Source: Candidatus Omnitrophota bacterium
Lineage (GTDB): Bacteria > Omnitrophota > Gorgyraeia > Duberdicusellales > 4484-171
Assembly (NCBI GenBank): GCA_028717025.1
Contig: JAQUOR010000037.1
Span: 1 to 11,150, forward strand
Length of the DNA: 11,150 nt
Reading direction: 5' to 3'
A model generated the notes under the pieces. It did not search any database and was not told the DNA's origin. It saw nothing but the letters and a program-made list of their open reading frames with translations. Below, in pieces: positions 6,785-11,079 of this stretch (within the stretch, counting starts at the first letter, position 1; the number at the start of each line of letters is the position of its first letter). A program made the translations under genes and the position numbers.

Positions 6785-6871
6785 ATGAGCAAGGAATTAA
6801 CCAGAGTGCAAAAAGAAGCGCTTGTCAAAGGAGCAAGATTGGACAGAGTATTGGCGAGAGCGGGGAAATGA
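6785..6871 (+). pseudogene. Duplicated 3' end of the GIY-YIG gene (28-codon remnant)
   Basis: From 6797 to the TGA at 6869-6871 the DNA matches 5805-5879 of the GIY-YIG gene with about 8 differences in 75 bases, and the peptide keeps 20 of 24 residues (L-T-R-V-Q-K-E-A-L-V-K-G ... V-L-A-R-A-G-K). The substitutions keep the frame open and most are conservative. An in-frame ATG at 6785 has AGGGA (6776-6780) four nt upstream, so a 28-residue peptide could be translated right after efp. It lacks the whole nuclease core. Most likely a remnant of a duplication, though the intact frame leaves room for an expressed micro-protein. Confidence 0.65.
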
Positions 6872-6904
6872 TGACTGGGAAAGAAAAAATAAACAAGGAA
6901 TTTT

Positions 6905-6964
6905 CGTCCGGGCCCCTAGATACTGGTAAATTTTCGCAGAAAATTTACCAGAGGGCCGCGGACG
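6905..6964 (+). repeat. Two-tier hairpin repeat, copy B
   Basis: Sixty nucleotides, same length as copy A. The outer stem CGTCCG plus GGCCC (6905-6915) pairs with GGGCC (6953-6957), bulged G6958 and CGGACG (6959-6964). The inner stem CTGGTAAATTTTC (6923-6935) pairs perfectly over 13 bp with GAAAATTTACCAG (6939-6951) around a 3-nt loop. The inner stem differs from copy A in both arms, so pairing rather than sequence is conserved. It is followed by the same 18-mer as copy A, TGGCATTCAAAAGTTTTT (6965-6982), but here without the complementary right arm. Confidence 0.75.
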
Positions 6965-6969
6965 TGGCA

Positions 6970-6997
6970 TTCAAAAGTTTTTAAATATGATTAAAAT
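6970..6997 (+). promoter_or_regulatory. Possible promoter for miaB
   Basis: TTCAAA (6970-6975, 4/6) and TAAAAT (6992-6997, 5/6) with a 16-nt spacer. Transcription would start near 7004, a few bases before hairpin copy C, so that hairpin would form the 5' end of the miaB mRNA. Weak evidence, since the region is AT-rich. Confidence 0.3.
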
Positions 6998-7012
6998 AAT
7001 GAAGAATAATTC

Positions 7013-7078
7013 CGCCCGGACTCCTGTATATCGGTATAAAGTTTGCAGAAGCAAATTTATACCGAAGAGTCTCGTGCG
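7013..7078 (+). promoter_or_regulatory. Two-tier hairpin repeat, copy C, in the miaB leader
   Basis: Sixty-six nucleotides. The outer stem CGCCCG plus GACTC (7013-7023) pairs with GAGTC (7067-7071), bulged T7072 and CGTGCG (7073-7078) with one mismatch. The inner stem CGGTATAAA(G)TTTGC (7032-7046) pairs with GCAAATTTATACCG (7051-7064) with one bulged G. The internal loop (C-TGTATAT opposite AA) resembles copy A. It abuts the 18-nt arm that sequesters the miaB start. The order, a conserved structured domain followed by a Shine-Dalgarno-masking stem, is that of a cis-acting mRNA regulator; a ligand is not known. Confidence 0.6.
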
Positions 7079-7134
7079 TGACACCCAAAGGTGCGAGCTA
7101 TGAAAAAAATCTATATTCGCACCTTTGGGTGTCA
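7079..7134 (+). promoter_or_regulatory. 18-bp perfect inverted repeat enclosing the miaB start codon
   Basis: TGACACCCAAAGGTGCGA (7079-7096) is the exact inverse complement of TCGCACCTTTGGGTGTCA (7117-7134), with a 20-nt loop holding the ATG at 7100. The left arm includes AAAGG (7087-7091), 8 nt before that ATG and so the likely ribosome binding site. The right arm is codons 6-12 of miaB (I-R-T-F-G-C-Q region). If it forms in the mRNA, the binding site is paired and translation should be low until it is opened. Confidence 0.7.
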
Positions 7135-8377
7135 AATGAATGTGCGCGATAGTGAAGCTCTGCTTGGGCTTTTTTTGGAGAAAGGGTATGCTCAAGCCGA
7201 AAGCGAGAAGGATGCCGACGTAATTCTCCTTAATACCTGCTCAGTGCGTGCGCATGCAGAGCATAGGGTGCATTCGATATTGGGTTCTTATAAAAAGCTG
7301 TCAGCTATCAGTCGTCAGCCATCAGCCAAAAAGAATAAAAAAGCTGAAAGCCTGCCGAAGGTGAGGCTGAAAGCTGAGAGCTGTAAAATTATTGGCCTCA
7401 TTGGTTGCATGGCAAAAAATGTTGGAGAAGAAGTTGCAAAGCGCTTTGCGCACGTGGATTTAATCGTTGCGCCATCAAGATTACATAAGATACCGGAGTA
7501 TGTACAAAGGATAGTCGACCAAAGACCAAAGACCAAAGACCAAAGACCCGGATTGAGAATAATCGACCTGGAAGACGGAACAAGGGAAGAAACGTTTTAC
7601 TCTGCAGAATACCGCCAGGATAAAAGCCACGCGCAGGTGGTTATTTCTACCGGTTGCGCAAACAATTGTGCGTATTGCGTGGTTCCCTTTGTACGGGGCG
7701 CGTTGCGCTTGCGCGCTCCGCAAGATATTATCGCGGAGGTTAAACGTAATGTGGCGATGGGCAGAACGAGGATAACACTGTTGGGCCAAAACGTTAATGA
7801 CTATAATTTTATAGAAGCGGAACAAAGCGGAACAAAACGCGGATACACGCGGAATCATCCCACGTCCCACGTCCTACGTCCTACGTCCTTCGTTGATCTA
7901 CTAAAGATGGTGGAAGCAATAGACGGGGTAGAGGAGATCGAATTTCTCACTCCTCACCCGAAGAATACCACGCGGGAGTTATTTAAATTAATGGCCAAGT
8001 CAAAAAAAATAAAAAAGTACTTACATTTGCCTTTCCAGGCCGGTTCTGATAGAATCTTGAAGCTTATGAACAGGGGCTACACCAAGAAAGAATATCTTGA
8101 GTTGGTCAAAGATTACAAGGAAATTACCGGAGGCACCATAGGGACCGATATAATCGTCGGTTTCCCCACCGAGACCGATGAGGATTTCGCTCATACAAAA
8201 GAGATTTTAGAAAAAGCGCAATTTATGGGCGCCTATATATTTAAATATTCTCTGCGGCCCCATACACAAGCTTTGAAACTTAAAGATGACGTTCCCGCGG
8301 CAGTTAAAGAAAAAAGACACGCGATTTTATTGGATTTGCAGAAGAAAATTTCTGCCATAGAAGCGGATAAACGCTGA
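7100..8377 (+). CDS. miaB: tRNA-2-methylthio-N6-dimethylallyladenosine synthase MiaB, repeat-expanded and without TRAM domain
   Basis: A radical-SAM methylthiotransferase that adds the 2-methylthio group to i6A37 of tRNAs, acting after MiaA, which is encoded 1.3 kb downstream. ATG 7100 is preferred over GTG 7091 because AAAGG lies 8 nt upstream. The N-terminal cluster Cys are C11 (T-F-G-C-Q-M-N, the MiaB-type motif), C47 (N-T-C-S) and C103 (I-G-C-M-A); the radical-SAM motif is C186-x3-C190-x2-C193. Other landmarks are L-L-G-Q-N-V-N, L-P-F-Q-A-G-S-D and D-I-I-V-G-F-P-T-E-T. At 425 residues it is somewhat short, because the C-terminal TRAM RNA-binding domain is missing: the frame ends in E-A-D-K-R-stop supplied by a repeat. 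At the same time three repeat-derived stretches are inserted in frame at residues about 66-95, 140-150 and 238-265, all in loops between conserved blocks. The catalytic Cys are intact, so I call it a probably functional MiaB; substrate affinity may be altered. Confidence 0.9.
   Translation: MKKIYIRTFGCQMNVRDSEALLGLFLEKGYAQAESEKDADVILLNTCSVRAHAEHRVHSILGSYKKLSAISRQPSAKKNKKAESLPKVRLKAESCKIIGLIGCMAKNVGEEVAKRFAHVDLIVAPSRLHKIPEYVQRIVDQRPKTKDQRPGLRIIDLEDGTREETFYSAEYRQDKSHAQVVISTGCANNCAYCVVPFVRGALRLRAPQDIIAEVKRNVAMGRTRITLLGQNVNDYNFIEAEQSGTKRGYTRNHPTSHVLRPTSFVDLLKMVEAIDGVEEIEFLTPHPKNTTRELFKLMAKSKKIKKYLHLPFQAGSDRILKLMNRGYTKKEYLELVKDYKEITGGTIGTDIIVGFPTETDEDFAHTKEILEKAQFMGAYIFKYSLRPHTQALKLKDDVPAAVKEKRHAILLDLQKKISAIEADKR
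7297..7383 (+). repeat. Heptamer foldback repeat inserted in miaB (RTCAGYY family)
   Basis: Four 7-nt units GTCAGCT, ATCAGTC, GTCAGCC and ATCAGCC (7300-7327) are followed after a short A-rich spacer by oppositely oriented units built on AGCTGAA and GGCTGAA (7342-7383). Between the latter is a small hairpin, GCCTGCC with loop GAA. The whole is an imperfect palindrome. It encodes S-A-I-S-R-Q-P-S ... V-R-L-K-A-E-S, where MiaB proteins normally have only a few residues. Confidence 0.75.
7517..7548 (+). repeat. GACCAAA heptamer tandem repeat inserted in miaB
   Basis: Four perfect units of GACCAAA (7517-7544) plus a partial GACC. Because 7 is not a multiple of 3, three units restore frame and encode the heptapeptide D-Q-R-P-K-T-K, followed by D-Q-R-P-G. 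It lies between the N-terminal MTTase domain and the strand leading to the radical-SAM core. Confidence 0.85.
7811..7893 (+). repeat. Composite repeat inserted in miaB (ATAGAAGCGGA end plus CCYACGT heptamers)
   Basis: It begins with ATAGAAGCGGA (7811-7821) and ACGCGGATAC/ACGCGGA units, then runs into five heptamers: CCCACGT, CCCACGT, CCTACGT, CCTACGT and CCTTCGT (7859-7893). Both families recur elsewhere in the window, the first at 8357, 10593 and 11060-11071 and the second at the borders of the IVP gene. It encodes I-E-A-E-Q-S-G-T-K-R ... S-H-V-L-R-P-T-S in the loop after L-L-G-Q-N-V-N of MiaB. Confidence 0.8.
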
Positions 8378-8402
8378 TCAAAACGCGGATACACGCTGAT
8401 TT
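8357..8402 (+). repeat. ATAGAAGCGGAT-type repeat ending miaB
   Basis: It starts with ATAGAAGCGGAT (8357-8368) and contains ACGCTGAT, ACGCGGATAC and ACGCTGAT units with about 10-nt spacing. It supplies the last codons (I-E-A-D-K-R) and the TGA stop of miaB and runs to within 4 nt of the next ATG. The same sequence order ends miaA at 10593. Confidence 0.8.
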
Positions 8403-8405
8403 AAG

Positions 8406-9170
8406 ATGAAGATAGAAAATTCTACAAAAATAATTTTTAAATACGCTTTGCGCTATGCTCTATGCGCCATGCTTTGGATGAGTCCTCTCCCAGCTTTTTG
8501 TGCTTCTCTTGATGGTGCGTATAAGGATTACATCAACGGTGATTACGAAGAGGCATTGACCAAAGCGGTAAACGTACGACAGAACGATGAATCACTGTAT
8601 TTTTTAGGTTTAGCGTACATCAAGATGGAAAATTATCCCCAGGCCAGGGAGTATCTGCTGAAGCTTACCAGAAATTTTCCACGCTCTCCGTATCACGAGC
8701 AGGGATTGATAAAATTAGGGGACACGTATATGCTTGAAGGCAATACCAAACAAGCGCAGGCCCTCTACGAAGACATAGAGAAAAAACAGTCGAATTTTGA
8801 TGGTATGCCGCTTGTGTACTTGAGACTTTCTCAGATAGCAGCCAAAGAAGGCAGGTGGGACGACAACAAAAAGTATACGACATTGCTCAAAGAACGATAT
8901 CCGGGCAGCATAGAGGCAAATATCTTGGGCCCGGCCCAAGAAGTCTGTTATTTTTTCAGTATTCAGGTTGGCGCTTTCAGCAAGAAAAAGAATGCAGAAG
9001 AGCTTGAAGCGGAACTGAAAAAGAATTACGCGGCATATATCGCTGAAGAAAAAAATGGAGGGTATGCTCTTTATAAAGTACGCGTAGGAAAATTCACGGA
9101 TAGAAAAGAAGCTGAAAGCATGCGCGTAAAACTCGCGAAACAAGGATACCCGGCAAGAATATATCCGTAG
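8406..9170 (+). CDS. Exported TPR and SPOR-domain protein
   Basis: 254 residues. Residues 1-33 are a signal peptide with an unusually long n-region and the end L-P-A-F-C-A before S-L-D-G; the Cys does not fit a good lipobox. Residues about 36-170 contain TPR-like helices (Y-I-N-G-D-Y-E-E-A-L, L-Y-F-L-G-L-A-Y-I-K-M-E-N-Y-P-Q-A-R-E-Y-L, L-I-K-L-G-D-T-Y-M-L-E-G-N-T-K-Q-A). Residues about 180-254 are a SPOR domain: F-S-I-Q-V-G-A-F-S near its start, Y-K-V-R-V-G-K-F in the middle and Y-P-A-R-I-Y at the end. SPOR domains bind glycan strands lacking stem peptides, so the protein is probably periplasmic and tied to peptidoglycan at division or envelope sites. The start codon directly follows a repeat and has no clear Shine-Dalgarno. 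A heptamer array (8443-8477) makes part of the signal peptide. Cotranscription with miaB is likely (28 bp gap). Confidence 0.85.
   Translation: MKIENSTKIIFKYALRYALCAMLWMSPLPAFCASLDGAYKDYINGDYEEALTKAVNVRQNDESLYFLGLAYIKMENYPQAREYLLKLTRNFPRSPYHEQGLIKLGDTYMLEGNTKQAQALYEDIEKKQSNFDGMPLVYLRLSQIAAKEGRWDDNKKYTTLLKERYPGSIEANILGPAQEVCYFFSIQVGAFSKKKNAEELEAELKKNYAAYIAEEKNGGYALYKVRVGKFTDRKEAESMRVKLAKQGYPARIYP
8443..8477 (+). repeat. GCKCYAT heptamer array within a signal peptide
   Basis: Consecutive 7-nt units ACGCTTT, GCGCTAT, GCTCTAT, GCGCCAT and GCTTTGG. They encode Y-A-L-R-Y-A-L-C-A-M-L-W, so a repeat array forms much of the hydrophobic core of the SPOR protein's signal peptide. Confidence 0.65.
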
Positions 9171-9689
9171 GGCGTGGGACGTAGGACGTTCGTGACCTCC
9201 GGTCACTAGGACGTGAAATGTGGGAAGAAGAAAGTGGTAAAGTTAGCAAAAAGCTTTAGAGACTTAGAGGTATATAAGATTGCATTTGAAGGAGCGATGG
9301 AAATACATGAAATTTCTAAGAAATTTCCTTCGGAAGAAAAATATAGTCTGATTGATCAAATACGTAGGTCTTCGCGTTCAGTATGTGCGAATATTGCTGA
9401 GGCGTGGCGTAAACGTAAATATATAGCGATGTTTATAAGCAAGCTTTCCGATTCGGCGCAGGAAGCAGCCGAAACCCAAGTTTGGTTGGAATTTGCTCTG
9501 GCCTGTAAATATATCGAGAAAGATATTTTTGATAGATTAAATGAACAATACGAACATATTTTTGCAATGTTATCTACAATGGAGAGTAAAGCGTCCGCTT
9601 TTTGTAACATGAATTCTCACAAAGAACGTCTTACGTCCTAGCTTGCGGAGCGAAGCGGAGCAACGGACGTCCCACGTCATACGTTGTTT
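9171..9689 (+). mobile_element. Foldback cassette carrying the IVP-type four-helix-bundle gene
   Basis: The IVP-type gene is bracketed by inverted arms of the CCYACGT/ACGTRGG heptamer family. The left arm (9171-9215) reads GGCGTGGGACGTAGGACGTT, then a small hairpin (TGACC-TCC-GGTCA, 9193-9205), then CTAGGACGTG. The right arm (9627-9686), read on the other strand, gives CGTATGACGTGGGACGTCC, then a different GC-rich insert, then CTAGGACGTAAGACG. Both arms are thus interrupted at the same point before CTAGGACGT. The layout, a four-helix-bundle gene between inverted arms, recalls the intervening sequences of some 23S rRNA genes, but here it lies between protein genes. Mobility is inference. Confidence 0.6.
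9234..9641 (+). CDS. Four-helix-bundle protein (23S rRNA intervening sequence protein family)
   Basis: A 135-residue protein from GTG 9234, chosen because GGGAAG (9222-9227) lies 6 nt upstream; GTG 9213 would add 7 residues but sits in the repeat arm. Diagnostic features are the opening K-S-F-R-D-L-E-V-Y-K-I-A-F, then K-K-F-P-S-E-E-K-Y-S-L-I-D-Q-I-R-R-S-S-R-S-V-C-A-N-I-A-E, then A-E-T-Q-V-W-L-E-F-A-L and a last long helix. This is the IVP family (S23-like), pentameric four-helix bundles first found encoded in intervening sequences of 23S rRNA in Leptospira and others; their molecular role is unproven, with nucleic acid binding suggested by their basic surface. The usual A-N-I-A-E-G is A-N-I-A-E-A here. 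The C-terminal residues and the stop are read from the right repeat arm. The flanking inverted arms suggest it travels as a cassette. Confidence 0.9.
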   Translation: MVKLAKSFRDLEVYKIAFEGAMEIHEISKKFPSEEKYSLIDQIRRSSRSVCANIAEAWRKRKYIAMFISKLSDSAQEAAETQVWLEFALACKYIEKDIFDRLNEQYEHIFAMLSTMESKASAFCNMNSHKERLTS

Positions 9690-10613
9690 ATGCCAAACAT
9701 TGTTTTTATTGTCGGTCCTACCGCAACAGGTAAAACAGAAACTGCTTTTACTTTGGCTCGCCGGATAAACGCTGAAATTGTATCGGCTGACTCAATGACG
9801 ATATATAAAGAGCCAGCCATCATTACGTCGAAACCAAGCCCGGAGATGTTGGGGCAGGTACAGCACCATTTCGTAGGTATTATTTCCGTGACACAAGAAT
9901 ACAGCGTTTTTGATTACTATGCGAGGGCGTGCGCGCTGATAAATGATTTTTATCGTCAAAAAAAACCGGTGCTTGTATGCGGAGGTACCGGTCTCTATAG
10001 TAAGGCTCTCCTTGATGGTATTTTTGAGGGTGCAGGGAAAGACGAAGCCTTCAGAAAAGATCTGGAAGAGCAGGCACGAATCCAAGGCAAAGAATACTTG
10101 CATAACGAATTAAAAAAAGTAGACATAGAAACAGCCCGAAAGATATCAGTTAATGACGTAAAGAGGATAATCCGCGCCCTTGAGGTATACCATTGCACGG
10201 GATCGCCTTTGTCAAAGAAAAAGAAAGAGGCAAAGGGCCTATGGGGTACTGTGCCCATAAAAATATTCGGACTGAGGCTTAAAAGAGAAGCTCTTTATGC
10301 GAAGATCGATAAAAGAGTGGATGAAATGTTTAATGCCGGAGCCATCGCTGAAGTGGAAAGATTAGGTAAGCTACATTTGAGTCTCACCGCAGAAAAAATA
10401 ATCGGCATAAAAGAGATAGGGGGATATCTTAAGGGAGAGTATACTATAGAAAAAGCAAAAGAGCAGATGAAGCAAAATACCCGTCGCTTCGCCAAGCGCC
10501 AGATGACCTGGTTTAAGCCCGACAAACGCATCCAATGGATCGATATCGATACTTTGACGACAGAGGATATTGTTAAGAACATCGCCCAGAAGATAGAAGC
10601 AGATACACGCTGA
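9690..10613 (+). CDS. miaA: tRNA dimethylallyltransferase MiaA
   Basis: Transfers a dimethylallyl group from DMAPP to N6 of A37 in tRNAs reading UNN codons, giving i6A37, the substrate of MiaB. 307 residues from ATG 9690, the usual length; TTG 9684 is in frame two codons upstream. Motifs: P-loop G-P-T-A-T-G-K-T (residues 8-15), D-S-M-T-I-Y-K (usually D-S-x-Q-x-Y, so Gln is replaced by Thr), S-K-P, Q-H-H-F-V, E-Y-S-V-F-D-Y, G-G-T-G-L-Y-S-K-A-L-L-D-G, V-N-D-V-K-R-I-I-R-A-L-E-V and the C-terminal T-R-R-F-A-K-R-Q-M-T-W-F. The start follows the right arm of the IVP cassette and has no recognisable Shine-Dalgarno. The last residues (I-E-A-D-T-R) and the TGA come from an ATAGAAGCAGAT-type repeat, as in miaB. 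The enzyme core looks intact. Confidence 0.95.
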   Translation: MPNIVFIVGPTATGKTETAFTLARRINAEIVSADSMTIYKEPAIITSKPSPEMLGQVQHHFVGIISVTQEYSVFDYYARACALINDFYRQKKPVLVCGGTGLYSKALLDGIFEGAGKDEAFRKDLEEQARIQGKEYLHNELKKVDIETARKISVNDVKRIIRALEVYHCTGSPLSKKKKEAKGLWGTVPIKIFGLRLKREALYAKIDKRVDEMFNAGAIAEVERLGKLHLSLTAEKIIGIKEIGGYLKGEYTIEKAKEQMKQNTRRFAKRQMTWFKPDKRIQWIDIDTLTTEDIVKNIAQKIEADTR

Positions 10614-11071
10614 ACGAAACGCGGATAAACGCGGAATGGATATGGGTAACTTACTATATGAGAAAGAGTCATATGAGATAAGAGGAGCATGTTTTGCTAT
10701 TTGGAAACAATTTGGAAGCGCGTTTAAAGAGACGATAATAGAAAAAGCCTTGGCAAAAGAACTTCGGGAGCGAAATTTATCAATAGAACAGCAGAAGAGA
10801 ATAGATGTATTTTATAAAGGCGAAAAAATAGGTGTTTATATCCCCGATTTTGTAGTAGATAATAAAATAATCGTAGAAATTAAGGTCAAACCTGTGTTAG
10901 TCCGGGAAGACAAAAAGCAGTTTTGGTATTATTTAAGAGGTTCAGATTATCGGCTTGGATTTTTAGTGAATTTTGGAACTAAAAAGCTTGAGATGGTAAG
11001 ACGCATATATGATTTGGCGCGCACGCAAACAGCGTGATTCCGCGTAACTATCCGCGGTAATCCGCTTCTAT
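10593..11071 (+). mobile_element. Foldback cassette carrying the GxxExxY gene
   Basis: The left arm begins ATAGAAGCAGAT (10593-10604) and continues with ACACGCTGA, ACGCGGATAA and ACGCGGAAT units to about 10634. The right arm (11030-11071) ends ATCCGCTTCTAT (11060-11071), the inverse of ATAGAAGCGGAT, and on that strand continues with ACCGCGGATAG, ACGCGGAAT and CACGCTG units. Termini thus match 11 of 12 and internal units match in kind. Between them lies only the GxxExxY gene. The left arm supplies the end of miaA and the right arm the stop of the GxxExxY gene. Movement as a unit is inference. Confidence 0.6.
10636..11037 (+). CDS. GxxExxY family protein (PD-(D/E)XK-like)
   Basis: 133 residues. 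The order of motifs matches the GxxExxY family (TIGR04256-type): Y-E-I-R-G-A-C-F-A-I-W-K-Q-F-G, then F-K-E-T-I-I-E-K-A-L-A-K-E-L, then Q-K-R-I-D-V-F-Y-K-G-E-K-I-G, then I-P-D-F-V-V-D-N-K-I-I-V-E-I-K, and late R-L-G-F-L-V-N-F-G-T-K-K-L-E-M-V-R-R-I-Y. P-D-F followed by V-E-I-K is a plausible PD-(D/E)XK nuclease signature (Asp, Glu, Lys). The name-giving motif is altered: where many members have G-F-L-E-x-x-Y, this one reads A-F-K-E-T-I-I. The function of the family is not established; it often occurs in many copies per genome. The start abuts the left repeat arm with no Shine-Dalgarno, and the last residues (T-Q-T-A) come from the right arm. Confidence 0.85.
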   Translation: MDMGNLLYEKESYEIRGACFAIWKQFGSAFKETIIEKALAKELRERNLSIEQQKRIDVFYKGEKIGVYIPDFVVDNKIIVEIKVKPVLVREDKKQFWYYLRGSDYRLGFLVNFGTKKLEMVRRIYDLARTQTA

Positions 11072-11079
11072 GATTAAAT

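Noticed and set aside
6772..6984. 70-residue open frame after efp
   Set aside because: It overlaps the GIY-YIG remnant in a different frame and runs through hairpin B; composition looks random, and homology supports the frame beginning at 6785 instead.
7300..7893. Repeat arrays in miaB considered as CRISPR
   Set aside because: Units are 7 nt, contiguous and without unique spacers, and lie inside a coding sequence; no cas genes nearby.
8715..9206. 163-residue open frame on the minus strand
   Set aside because: Antisense to the well supported TPR+SPOR gene; no domain and no start signals.
9171..9689. IVP gene taken as a sign of an rRNA operon
   Set aside because: No 23S, 16S or 5S rRNA sequence is visible on either side; neighbours are protein genes.
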